This document shows positions 17,860-25,340 of a stretch of DNA of 64,000 bases, piece after piece. A program made the position numbers and the translations under genes. Source of the stretch: Brachybacterium vulturis (GTDB lineage: Bacteria; Actinomycetota; Actinomycetes; Actinomycetales; Dermabacteraceae); NCBI RefSeq assembly GCF_002407185.1, contig NZ_CP023563.1, forward strand, positions 992,001-1,056,000, written 5' to 3'. How positions within the stretch are numbered: the first letter of the stretch is position 1; the number at the start of each line of letters is the position of its first letter. The notes below the pieces were generated by a model. That model did no database searches and was not told where the DNA came from. It saw only the letters and a program-made list of their open reading frames with translations.

Positions 17860-18903
17860 ATGACCACCGACATCACGGACGATCCCGCCCCCAGCGCGGC
17901 GCCCCGCTCTGCTGCCGAGCTCGCCGCCACCCTCCACACCGCCGCCGAGGACAGCGCCTTCAGCGGCGTGATCCGCGTGGACCACGGCGCCACCACCGTG
18001 CTCGAGAAGGGCTACGGCCTCGCCGATCGCGCATATGGCATCGCGATGACTTCCGGGCACCGCCTGGGGGTCGCCAGCATCTCCAAGGGCTTCACGGCCC
18101 TCGCGATCGGCGCGCTGATCGATGACGGCGCCCTCACCCTCGACACCCCGGTGCGCCCGCTGCTCGGCGAGGACCTGCCCGAGGTCGACGACGCGGTCAC
18201 GGTGGGGCACCTGCTGGCCCACACCTCGGGGATCGGGGACTACCTCGACGAGAGCGCCGTGGAGATCACCGACCACGTGCTCGAGGTCCCCGTCCACACC
18301 CTCGTGGATGCGGAGGACTTCCTGCGCGTCCTGGACGGCCACCCGCAGGTGAGGACCCCCGGGGACCACTTCGAGTACAACAACGCCGGGTACGTGCTGC
18401 TCGCCCTGCTCGCCCAGCGGATCGCGGGCTGCGGCTTCCACGAGCTCGTCCGCGCCCGCGTGCTCGCCCCGGCCGGCATGATCGCGACGGACTTCCCGCG
18501 GATGGATGAGCTCGGCGGGGACGTGGCGCGCAGCTATCTCGACGAGGAGGGTCTGCGCACCAATGCGCTGCACCTCCCGGTGCGGGGCAGCGGCGACGGC
18601 GGCGCGGTCACCACCGTCGCCGATCTCGCCGGCTTCTGGCCCGCGCTGCTGGAGGGGCGCATCGTCTCCCCGTCCACGCTCGAGGCCCTCACGGCCCCGC
18701 GCGTCGTGGTCGAGGACGAGGAGATGCGCTACGGGCGCGGCTTCTGGCGCGGCCTGGACTCCGAGCTGCTGATCCTCGAGGGCTATGACGCCGGGGTCTC
18801 CGCGCGCACCTGGCACGATCCCGCCACCGGGATCACCGCCTCGGTGCTGGCGAACCACTCCGACGGGGCGTGGCCCGTGCTGGTGGCGATCGACGGGGTG
18901 TGA
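17860..18903 (+). CDS. Serine hydrolase (class C beta-lactamase-like)
   Basis: Beta-lactamase/penicillin-binding-protein-fold hydrolase, 347 residues. The nucleophile motif SxxK is SISK at residues 73-76 and the YxN motif is YNN near 171-173. No signal peptide or membrane anchor is visible, so the protein is probably cytoplasmic, unlike true penicillin-binding proteins; esterase or peptidase activity is more likely than beta-lactam resistance. It has its own transcription unit and ends before a strong hairpin terminator. Confidence 0.87.
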   Translation: MTTDITDDPAPSAAPRSAAELAATLHTAAEDSAFSGVIRVDHGATTVLEKGYGLADRAYGIAMTSGHRLGVASISKGFTALAIGALIDDGALTLDTPVRPLLGEDLPEVDDAVTVGHLLAHTSGIGDYLDESAVEITDHVLEVPVHTLVDAEDFLRVLDGHPQVRTPGDHFEYNNAGYVLLALLAQRIAGCGFHELVRARVLAPAGMIATDFPRMDELGGDVARSYLDEEGLRTNALHLPVRGSGDGGAVTTVADLAGFWPALLEGRIVSPSTLEALTAPRVVVEDEEMRYGRGFWRGLDSELLILEGYDAGVSARTWHDPATGITASVLANHSDGAWPVLVAIDGV

Positions 18904-18951
18904 GGCATCGCAGCATCGATGCCGCTGCCGCGTGAGGCTCACCCAATACGT

Positions 18952-18987
18952 GAGGGGCTCGCCGGAACAGATCCCGGCGAGCCCCTC
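18952..18987. terminator. Bidirectional hairpin terminator
   Basis: A perfect 14-base stem (GAGGGGCTCGCCGG at 18952-18965 pairing with 18974-18987) with an 8-base loop, between the convergent serine hydrolase and Ltp-lipoprotein genes. It would end both transcripts. Confidence 0.8.
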
Positions 18988-19005
18988 GTGCTGCGTGCAG
19001 GAGCC

Positions 19006-19833
19006 TCAGCTGCCCAGGTTCTCGATCGCGTAGTCGGCCTGCTCCTGGGTGAACTGGCCGCCGTACTCGGAGGTCAGCTGGTCATGGATGGCATCGGGGG
19101 ACATCGCCATCTCCTCCTGGAAGACTCGGGCTGACTCCAGGGCGTTCTCGTTCCAGTCCGCGTCGATGGTGTCGACCGCGTACTGGGCCTCCTCCTCGGT
19201 GAACTGATCGCCGTGCTCGGAGGTGAGCTGATCGAAGATGCCCTGCTTCGACATGTTCAGGGTGTCGGAGTAGCTCTCCGCGGACTTCAGCGCGTTCGCG
19301 TTCCAGTCCGCCTCGAGGTTGTCGATGGCGTACTGCGCGGCCTCGTCGGAGAACTGGCCGCCGTAATCGGAGGTGAGCTGGTCGAAGATGCCCTTCTTCG
19401 ACATACCCATGGTGTCGGAGTAGGACTCGGCCTGCGTCAGCGCCGAGGTGTGATCGGCCGGGACATCGGCCTCCTCGCCCGGCGCCTCCTCCGCCGCTGC
19501 CTCCTCGGCGGGTGCCTCCTCGGCGGGAGCGACTTCCGCAGCCTCCCCCTCGGTGGAGGCCTCGGCCTGCTCGGAGGACTCCGGGGCCGAGGCGGCCTCG
19601 TCGGAGTCGCCGCCGCTGGTGGCGACGAGCGCGGCGCAGCCTCCGAACAGGATGATGACGAGCAGGGCGAGGATGCCGCAGCCCAGGGCGATGAACTTGC
19701 CCTTGCCGCGCTTCTTCGGGGCGGCGGGCGCGGGCTGTCCCGGCACGGCGCCGTAGGGGGCGCCGCCCTGGGGCTGGCCGAACGAGGGGTCGTACTGGGG
19801 CTGGTTCTGCCCCTGCGGATCCATGGAGGACAC
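19006..19833 (-). CDS. Ltp-family surface protein with three C-terminal repeats
   Basis: Membrane-anchored surface protein of 275 residues. A Pro/Gln-rich cytoplasmic N terminus (about 1-45) leads into one membrane helix (IALGCGILALLVIILFGGCA near 48-67), an acidic Glu/Ala/Pro-rich spacer (about 75-135), and three tandem repeats of about 47 residues (starting near 140, 187 and 234) of the Ltp/PF07553 type, each with a variant of SKKGIFDQLTS then YGGQF. Characterised Ltp proteins from phage TP-J34 block superinfection; most chromosomal copies are unstudied. An eroded copy is at 24602-24814. Confidence 0.85.
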   Translation of the reverse strand: MSSMDPQGQNQPQYDPSFGQPQGGAPYGAVPGQPAPAAPKKRGKGKFIALGCGILALLVIILFGGCAALVATSGGDSDEAASAPESSEQAEASTEGEAAEVAPAEEAPAEEAAAEEAPGEEADVPADHTSALTQAESYSDTMGMSKKGIFDQLTSDYGGQFSDEAAQYAIDNLEADWNANALKSAESYSDTLNMSKQGIFDQLTSEHGDQFTEEEAQYAVDTIDADWNENALESARVFQEEMAMSPDAIHDQLTSEYGGQFTQEQADYAIENLGS

Positions 19834-20125
19834 AGGCTGCTCCTGATGCTGATTTCGGGCGCGTTGGAATCACCCGACGTGGGAAGGGATGTGCCCATGT
19901 CGCCACGGCGTGGGCTCTGTCGTTCCGATGAGCTGTGCAGTGGTTCTCGGGCGTCGGCGCCCCGGTCATGAGGAGGAGTGCCGAGTACTCTTATCATCAA
20001 CTACCGGTCGGACAGTTGACGCCCGCATCGACTGTGTCCCTGCTGACATGTGTAACTTTTCTGTATCGGGTGCCCGTCGAACGGGACCGATGTCCCGTCG
20101 GCTCCGGGAGTCGAGTGGGCTGTGG

Positions 20126-20279
20126 ATCCTCAGCGGCTCCCCGGTGATGGCGGGGTGTCGGTCGCTGCTGGCCGGCATCCTCGCCGCCGCCATGTCCGCG
20201 CCGTCCTCCCCGCTGTCCGTGCTGGGCTCCTCGACCGTCACGTTCGTGGCCAATGGGCTGCGGTCGCTTCGGCACCGGG
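20126..20279 (+). pseudogene. Possible remnant of a P1B-type ATPase C terminus
   Basis: One frame reads MAGCRSLLAGILAAAMSAP and then LSVLGSSTVTFVANGLRSLR, resembling the last membrane helix and the SSxxVxxNALRLRR tail of metal-translocating P-type ATPases. There is no start or upstream domain, so at most a fragment remains. The match is short and made by eye. The rest of 19834-20426 shows no recognised gene. Confidence 0.28.
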
Positions 20280-20426
20280 AGCCTGCCTCGGCCGCGTCCA
20301 GCGAGCCGCTGGAATCCGGTGGTAGGTGGCGACCGGCGGTCGGACGGAGAACGCGACTCTGCAGCACGCGATCTGGATGAGGATGTGCCGGCAGAAGTAT
20401 GGGGAGGTCGTGCGGAACGAGTCAAC

Positions 20427-20503
20427 CATACTTTGGAGGGCAAGAAAGTATGAACATCTCCCGGATGGCGCTGTCTGTATACTTTCATGCAGGGAAAAGT
20501 ATG
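20427..20503 (+). promoter_or_regulatory. Duplicated inverted-repeat operator with overlapping -10 box
   Basis: Two copies of the same architecture precede the ATPase gene: CATACTTT (20427-20434), 10 bases, AAAGTATG (20445-20452); and TATACTTT (20478-20485), 10 bases, AAAGTATG (20496-20503). A further single AAGTATG lies at 20395-20401. TATACT at 20478-20483 could itself be the -10 hexamer, so a protein bound there would block transcription. The arms and spacers are seen directly; the DNA-binding protein is not identified, though the ATPase's own C-terminal winged-helix-like region is a candidate. Confidence 0.6.
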
Positions 20504-20526
20504 ACTGACGGAGAGGGCGCCACCTC

Positions 20527-22275
20527 ATGACACTTTTCGGGATCGATCCGGTCGCCGACGCCGTCCATGATGCTCTCCGAGCTCTCGAGCGAGGTGAGAA
20601 CCCCGGTGAGCGTCGCCTGTTCGACTTCAAGGAGGAGGCGGGACGACGAGACGCGGAAGGAGCTCTCCGTCCAGGAGGGCCTCGCAACGAGTCCGCAGCG
20701 AAGAAACTTGCAGGCGAGGTCGCATGCATGGCGAACTCCCCCGGCGGCGGAGCGCTGATCGTCGGGGTCGCCGCCGATGCGAACCCGATCGGTGCGGAAC
20801 TCGACGTCGACTGGCTGCAGGTCCGTCTCTACCAACTGCTCCAGCAGGCTTACACGACGGTCGTCACGGAAGCACAGGTGCGTGGTGCGCGCGTACTCAT
20901 CATCCGCTGCCCGCCGGCCGTCGAACCGATCCGATGGCAGAACAGGATCACCTGGCGCGTCGGCGACCAGTGCCAAGACGTCGACCCTGCCACATGGCAC
21001 GAACGACGTTCGCGCGCCTGGGGCTACGACTGGTCGGCGCAGAGCAGTGGCCTGCGGCCCTCTCAGGTCCGTGCTCAGGCGGTGCAGATCGCGCGCGACT
21101 TCCTTCAGCTCTCGGGAGACCCCCGCGCGGAGGACCTCGCCGAGGCCTCGGACGATGACCTGCTGCGGCGGTTGGCCGTGATCAAGGATGACGGCACGCT
21201 CACCAATGCCGGTGCGCTGCTCTTCGCGGGGCGCCGGACTACGGCACTGGATCTCATCCGACGTCCTGGCGCAGGTGCGGACAGCGAGGAACGGATCCAC
21301 GAACCGGGACGGTCGGTGCTCGAGGAGCTCGCGGAGGTCTTCGCCGTGGTGCGGGCATACAACCCCGAAGTGCATGTCGAACGGGGACTGGTGATCGGGC
21401 GCGTTCGAGCGCTCCCGGAACGCGCCGTGCGAGAAGCGATCGTCAATGGCGTCGCCCATCGGGAATGGACGGACGAGAGACCGACGACGGTGGAGCACAT
21501 CGGCAGGACGCTGCGGGTCACGAGCCCTGGCGGGTTCTATGGTGGCGTGCGCAGCGACAACATCATCAACCACCCACCGGTCTCCCGGAACAAGGACCTC
21601 AGTCAGTTGCTGGCCACGTTGAGGATCGCCGAACGGCAGGGGATCGGGGTGGACCGCATGTTCGCAGACATGATCCGCCATGGACACCCGTCGCCCGTGA
21701 TCGAAGAGCTCGACGGGGTTGCCGTACGAACGGTGCTTGCGGGTGAGCGCCCGGATCTGGGGTGGATCGAGTGGATCTCGAGCATCGAGCCCGACCCGCG
21801 TCGAGACCTCAGGGTCCTGATGGCTCTCCATCACCTGTCTGCGCAGAGGTGGACTGATCCGGTGGATCTCCACCCGCTGCTTCAGCTGACGGTCGCGGAG
21901 TCTCGCCAGGCGGTGGAGAGGCTCTTGGATCACCGCCGTGCCGGGCGGCCGGTGTGTCACGAGATCGACGGCATCCCGCCGTCGGCGCCAGTGCCGTCCG
22001 TCGCGATGGAGGTGGAGAGCGTCGAGGCGCTCGCTGCTCTCCGCCGGTCGTCGGGAGTCACGAGCCGGGCCTCCTCGCGCGAACAGATCGCGCGCTCGTA
22101 TGCGCGGGCGCGGGGGCGCATCAGCACGACGGAGCTCGGGAGCATCGTGGGTGCTGCGCGCACGAACGTGGGCGGCGTGCTGCGAGCACTGGAGCAGCAG
22201 GGTGATCTCGCGCCATCTCGAGAGAGCCGTCGTGGTCCTGGTTTCTACTATCGCTTCAGGGGAGACTCACAGTGA
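20527..22275 (+). CDS. Schlafen/AlbA_2-domain ATP-binding protein (RecG-like, COG2865 type)
   Basis: A 582-residue protein with an N-terminal AlbA_2/Schlafen divergent domain at about residues 25-150 (FDFKEEAG, then CMANSPGGGALIVGV), a GHKL-like ATPase segment near 290-390 (AVREAIVNGVAHREW supplies the N-box asparagine; AERQGIGVDRMF supplies a G-box-like motif), and a C-terminal winged-helix-like region near 515-575 (ISTTELGSIVGAARTNVGGV). COG2865 members are regulators or components of mobile and defence regions; none has a settled function. It is monocistronic behind a duplicated inverted-repeat operator and surrounded by gene fragments, so an accessory origin is likely. Confidence 0.82.
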   Translation: MTLFGIDPVADAVHDALRALERGENPGERRLFDFKEEAGRRDAEGALRPGGPRNESAAKKLAGEVACMANSPGGGALIVGVAADANPIGAELDVDWLQVRLYQLLQQAYTTVVTEAQVRGARVLIIRCPPAVEPIRWQNRITWRVGDQCQDVDPATWHERRSRAWGYDWSAQSSGLRPSQVRAQAVQIARDFLQLSGDPRAEDLAEASDDDLLRRLAVIKDDGTLTNAGALLFAGRRTTALDLIRRPGAGADSEERIHEPGRSVLEELAEVFAVVRAYNPEVHVERGLVIGRVRALPERAVREAIVNGVAHREWTDERPTTVEHIGRTLRVTSPGGFYGGVRSDNIINHPPVSRNKDLSQLLATLRIAERQGIGVDRMFADMIRHGHPSPVIEELDGVAVRTVLAGERPDLGWIEWISSIEPDPRRDLRVLMALHHLSAQRWTDPVDLHPLLQLTVAESRQAVERLLDHRRAGRPVCHEIDGIPPSAPVPSVAMEVESVEALAALRRSSGVTSRASSREQIARSYARARGRISTTELGSIVGAARTNVGGVLRALEQQGDLAPSRESRRGPGFYYRFRGDSQ

Positions 22276-22284
22276 CGTCGGGAA

Positions 22285-22446
22285 CGCCTGGGCAGTGCTC
22301 CACCGGGCCCAGCCGGCATAGCTGCCGTCGATCTCGATGATGTCAGAGCTGGTGCGGCGCAGGGCAGGGGCCGCCACCGAGTTGCGCAGCCCGGACTGAC
22401 AGAAGGTCACGATCGTTCCAGCGCCCGGGTCGAAGAGCCAGGCGAT
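22285..22446 (-). pseudogene. Rhodanese-domain fragment
   Basis: The minus strand encodes IAWLFDPGAGTIVTFCQSGL followed by sequence closely matching the C terminus of the metallo-beta-lactamase/rhodanese protein at 25341-26768. The part before TIVTFCQ corresponds to the first rhodanese domain of the intact protein (IAWAFDP), so an internal in-frame deletion has joined two distant parts. It has no start or metallo-beta-lactamase domain and is a decayed copy. Confidence 0.7.
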
Positions 22447-22499
22447 ACCCGCGCGCGCCCGCACTGGGAACAGTGCGGGGCGGCGCAGGCACGCTGGGT

Positions 22500-22618
22500 T
22501 CAGGATTCGCTCGCCGCGCGGTCATAGGAGTCGGAGCCCTCGGTGAATGCCTCCCGTCCCTGGCAGATCACATCCTCGATACGCCGTTCGATCTTCATCA
22601 GCTCGTCGCGCAGGCTCT
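22500..22618 (-). pseudogene. Truncated gene fragment at the IS1380 remnant (possibly HepT-like)
   Basis: The minus strand reads LRDELMKIERRIEDVICQGR and then EAFTEGSDSYDRAASES before a stop. It is protein-like and vaguely resembles the N-terminal helix of HepT/DUF86 proteins, but too short for certainty. It is cut by the IS1380 remnant on one side and a stop on the other. Confidence 0.25.
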
Positions 22619-22761
22619 GGAACAAGGTCGGGTGGGACCCCTGAGAGGTGCTCCTTCCTGCGGATCGATACGAGTCTGAACAACTCGTATAATCCCAGGT
22701 CAGGAGCGCTTTTCTCGATATCGTCCACCGGCAGAGACCCCACCCCGATGACACCTCGAGG
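22619..22761. mobile_element. Remnant of an IS1380-family element end
   Basis: About 143 bases align with the right end of the complete IS1380-family element at 43687-43829, including the AGGTGCTCC/GGAGC hairpin, the GATCGATACGAG stretch and the terminal CGAGG (22757-22761), exactly where the intact element ends. The transposase gene is missing. Divergence (roughly one difference in six) shows this is an old insertion or a different family member, not a recent hop of the intact copy. Confidence 0.75.
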
Positions 22762-22905
22762 TGAGCGCTCCCGCAGCCCTGTGGGTGGGCTGCGGTCGGC
22801 TCGGCCTGCGAGCCGGGGCGGCGTTGGTGGGGGTCGGGGGGAGAGGTGCACGCTCTGCGCCGTGATGTGAGCGGCCCACCGGAGGGGTCCCGTGCCGGCG
22901 GGGTG
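22762..22905 (+). pseudogene. Partial copy of the SDR/epimerase gene 5' end
   Basis: Starting right after the IS1380 remnant, this stretch aligns with 13887-14040 (start of the SDR gene), keeping GGCTCGGCCTGCGAGCCGGG and GGAGAGGTGCACGC. It has small deletions and an extra G that shift the frame. No full-length product is possible. It lies in the same orientation as the intact gene. Confidence 0.75.
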
Positions 22906-23036
22906 GATCAGTTTCCGTCACCTGCGGAATGTGGAGCGTTGACCGGTCTGTCCCGGCCGGGGGATGACGTCACCGGACCAGACCACCAGAGGTTCGTGGT
23001 GCAAGACGTTGCGCGGGCGCACAAGGAGGTTTAGGA

Positions 23037-23542
23037 TTGGCTAAAGTCGAGAGGGGGCTCGTAGCCGAGGGCGAGTGCTTCACCATCGAGTTCGCCGTGC
23101 GCACGAACGGTCGTTCCCCGGCCGCCGAGTTCCTGCGGGGCCTTCAGGACGGGGAGCCTGGTGCGAAGGGAGAAGCCCCACTGGCTCCCGATGAGCAGGT
23201 CGACATCTGGGCGTGGTTCCTCGAGGCGTGCGATCGCATCGCGCGGCGAGGGACCCGCCTCCGGGGCGGTCGTACAACCAGCTTCAGGACGGCGTCTGGG
23301 AGCTGAAGCATCGGGCGGCTCGGGTGACGTTCTTCGACACCGACGGATCCGGAGCGGATGATCCCACCATCGACTACGACTCCTACGCCGGTTTCCAGAG
23401 GCCGCGACCCTGGCCGGACGATTTCGAGGACATCTTGAGGCTCAGCACGGGCTTCATGAAGAGAGCACAGAAGACCCCTCCCAAGGAGATCGGCTTCGCG
23501 AGACTTGTGAGACAGGAGGACCTGCGCCATGACAAGCACTGA
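23037..23542 (+). pseudogene. HigB/RelE-like toxin gene, frameshifted
   Basis: A TTG start at 23037 follows a strong AAGGAGG. The first frame encodes a protein through FLEACDRIARRG and then loses sense and stops at 23306. An overlapping frame continues the expected protein from about 23265: PPPGRSYNQLQDGVWELKHR, VTFFDTDGSG, and the C-terminal GFMKRAQKTPPKEI typical of HigB-like toxins (QKTP-x-xEI). A single-base indel near 23255-23270 explains it. The 3' end overlaps the antitoxin start, as in toxin-antitoxin operons. Either the toxin is inactivated, expressed by frameshifting, or the base is a sequencing error. Confidence 0.7.
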
Positions 23543-24119
23543 ACCGCGCCGCTCGCTGATCGAGCAGCTGCGAAGGGAGCGCCGTCAGGATGCCGCCGCT
23601 GCTCGCGCGGCGGTGCGTGCCGTGGGCCTGATGAACGAAGCGCACGCGATGAGCGAGCTATCCACTCGACGTGACCTCGCGGAGGCTATGGGAGTCTCCG
23701 AGGGCCGGATCTCGCAACTCCTGAATGGTGACGGAAACGTTCGGGTGTCCACACTGGCTCGACTGCTCAAGGCGTCAGGGTTCGACCTCGAACTCGCTCT
23801 CGCCGGCGTGCCGGACGCGCCCCGCAAGAAGCCGCGACGGTCACGCCGGCAGACCTCTGCCGGCGACGATCCGACGTACCTCACCGTGCGCATGGAGACG
23901 GCGGTGAGCGAGGGATCGGAGGGCCCAGGTGTCCAGCGACATCGCACCGTAGAGCTTTCCAGCCGCGATCCGCGGCACGAGACGATCGAGAGCGTCGTCG
24001 AGTGGACAGGGATCGTCGCTCCCGCGGGGGAGGAAGGCATGATGGCGATCCGTTACGTCGGAGAGGACTCGGCGCCCGCCGATTCCTCCGCACGGACCCG
24101 GGGTGATGCGCGTGTCTGA
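23529..24119 (+). CDS. HigA-like XRE antitoxin with long C-terminal extension
   Basis: A 196-residue protein with an XRE helix-turn-helix at about residues 44-90 (RRDLAEAMGVSEGRISQLLN), normally repressing its own operon and neutralising the toxin. Unlike simple HigA proteins it has about 100 more residues, a basic linker (RKKPRRSRRQ near 100-109) then an acidic/hydrophobic tail to the C terminus. In toxin-antitoxin-chaperone systems the antitoxin carries such a chaperone-addiction tail; the next gene encodes a SecB-like protein, so the extension probably serves that role. The ATG overlaps the toxin 3' end, and the stop overlaps the next start. Confidence 0.8.
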   Translation: MTSTEPRRSLIEQLRRERRQDAAAARAAVRAVGLMNEAHAMSELSTRRDLAEAMGVSEGRISQLLNGDGNVRVSTLARLLKASGFDLELALAGVPDAPRKKPRRSRRQTSAGDDPTYLTVRMETAVSEGSEGPGVQRHRTVELSSRDPRHETIESVVEWTGIVAPAGEEGMMAIRYVGEDSAPADSSARTRGDARV

Positions 24120-24582
24120 CGGGGGTGCTGCAGTGGAAGACATCCAGCTCATCGCACTCGACGGTGAGCGCATCTACGACGACCTCCCGGCCGTGCGCGA
24201 GGTGGCGATCCGCGTGAAGGTGAACGTCCTGAACGACCCGGAGGCCCGGCTCACCCCTGTCCTGGCGACGCTTCTGCTGGACGTTTTCGCCGTTCACGAC
24301 GGCGGGGCCGACGACGGATCCACTACCGGTGGCAGTGCGGGCCCCGCCGAGGACGCCTCGGAGCGCGGCCCGGTCTTCTCGGGGCGGGTCACTTTCCGTA
24401 TCGATGCGGAGCGCCGGTCGGACGGTGACGAGGAATGGGTCCCCGCCGTCTTCGCTGAGGCATGGCCGTATCTGCGATCCCAGCTCATCGCACATGCGCA
24501 GATTCTGGGGATGGGGCGGATCCCCGTCCCACTCCGGGCTCCCGAGAACCTGGCGCGAGAACCGCGCGCCGACGACGAGTGA
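24106..24582 (+). CDS. SecB-like chaperone of a toxin-antitoxin-chaperone module
   Basis: A 158-residue acidic protein. The first third has the alternating beta pattern of SecB (VREVAIRVKVNVLN near 30-43; LATLLLDVFAVHD near 53-65), the middle has an Asp/Ser-rich loop, and the C-terminal helix (AWPYLRSQLIAHAQILGMGR near 125-144) then IPVPLR matches the SecB FPYAR...L...G.FP.L pattern by eye. In Mycobacterium tuberculosis, Rv1957 is a SecB-like chaperone dedicated to HigA1. Gene order here (toxin, antitoxin, SecB-like) is the same. GTG codons at 24103 and 24112 are alternative starts; ATG at 24106 is used. Family identity is inferred from pattern and context. Confidence 0.62.
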   Translation: MRVSDGGAAVEDIQLIALDGERIYDDLPAVREVAIRVKVNVLNDPEARLTPVLATLLLDVFAVHDGGADDGSTTGGSAGPAEDASERGPVFSGRVTFRIDAERRSDGDEEWVPAVFAEAWPYLRSQLIAHAQILGMGRIPVPLRAPENLAREPRADDE

Positions 24583-24601
24583 GGACCTCGCCCGCGCCCA
24601 C

Positions 24602-24814
24602 GTTGCCCTGCTCCTGGGTGAACGGGCCGCCGTACGCGGAGGTCAGCTGATCGAAGATGCCCTTCTTCGACATGTTCATGGTGGAGGAGAAGGACTCGTC
24701 CTGCGTCGACGCAGACGTGTGATCGGCCGGGACCTCGGAGCCCTCCACCGGTGCGTCCTCGGCAGGCGCGCCCTCCTCGGCCGGTGCGTCCTGCTCGGCT
24801 GCTGCGCCGGCAGC
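24602..24814 (-). pseudogene. Truncated Ltp-family copy
   Basis: The minus strand encodes an acidic Ala/Glu/Pro-rich spacer then VPADHTSASTQDESFSSTMN and MSKKGIFDQLTSAYGGPFTQ, clearly the spacer and first repeat of the Ltp protein at 19006-19833. The other two repeats and the membrane anchor are missing. Confidence 0.72.
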
Positions 24815-24922
24815 CCGGCGAACCTCTCCTACCAGCAACCGGGCTCGACTCATGCATCATGGTGCTCGCCCTCGGCGTCGCGGGCATCCGCGAGATCGGC
24901 TATCGCGCCGATCGGGCCCGGC

Positions 24923-25165
24923 TCACCAGCTCCTCGAGCGGCGTCGCTGCCCGGTCGCGTCCGAGAGCGGCAGGGTGGGTTCCTCGGCGCGGGAGACGAT
25001 TGCACGGGGCGCGTATTCTGCCACGAGCCGACGCATCGCCTCGACCAGAGCCGGGACCTCGGAGGGAACGATGTCCTCCCGGACCGTGCCGCTGAGCAAC
25101 ACGGTCCTGGCGCCCATGCCGGCTTCGAGAGAGGTGCCGTAGAGGGCGCAGCGGAACTGGGCCAC
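24923..25165 (-). CDS. Small hypothetical open frame, possibly broken
   Basis: Eighty codons with protein-like sequence (AQFRCALYGTSLEAGMGART, then VPSEVPALVEAMRRLVAEYA and a hydrophobic/acidic pattern) starting 10 bases after the Cys-rich gene. The frame ends in RRRSRSW, while a neighbouring frame continues with ATPLEELVSRARSAR, so a frameshift is likely. No family recognised and no good ribosome site. Confidence 0.28.
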   Translation of the reverse strand: MAQFRCALYGTSLEAGMGARTVLLSGTVREDIVPSEVPALVEAMRRLVAEYAPRAIVSRAEEPTLPLSDATGQRRRSRSW

Positions 25166-25174
25166 TGCGCAGCG

Positions 25175-25339
25175 TCACCGGCCCAGCAGCTGCGCGAAGA
25201 ATCCCTTCGTCGGTGCGACCTCGGGATGGCCCGGGCAGCGCTGCGCGGTGGGCACGCCCTCGAGGGCCTGCTCGATGTGCTCACCGCAGCCGGCCCAGGT
25301 GGTCTTTTTGCAGGTGGAACAGGTGATGGGTCGGCACAT
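25175..25339 (-). CDS. 54-residue Cys-rich (zinc-ribbon-like) small protein
   Basis: Short gene starting one base after the metallo-beta-lactamase/rhodanese stop (TGA-C-ATG), so almost certainly cotranslated. Cysteines at positions 2, 7, 10, 18 and 35 (MCRPITCSTCKKTTWAGCG near the start; RCPGH near 34-38) suggest a metal- or sulfur-binding knuckle. Similar very short CxxCxKxTWxGCGxH proteins are widespread in actinobacteria, with no known function. The tight coupling suggests a role with sulfane-sulfur handling, which is inference. Confidence 0.75.
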   Translation of the reverse strand: MCRPITCSTCKKTTWAGCGEHIEQALEGVPTAQRCPGHPEVAPTKGFFAQLLGR

Positions 25340-25340
25340 G

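Noticed and set aside
17860-18903. Beta-lactam resistance enzyme
   Set aside because: No export signal is visible and SxxK/YxN proteins of this type are usually esterases or peptidases.
19834-20426. Several open frames of 60-163 codons on both strands before the Schlafen-type gene
   Set aside because: Apart from one short P-type-ATPase-like stretch, none has a ribosome site, known motif or convincing protein-like composition.
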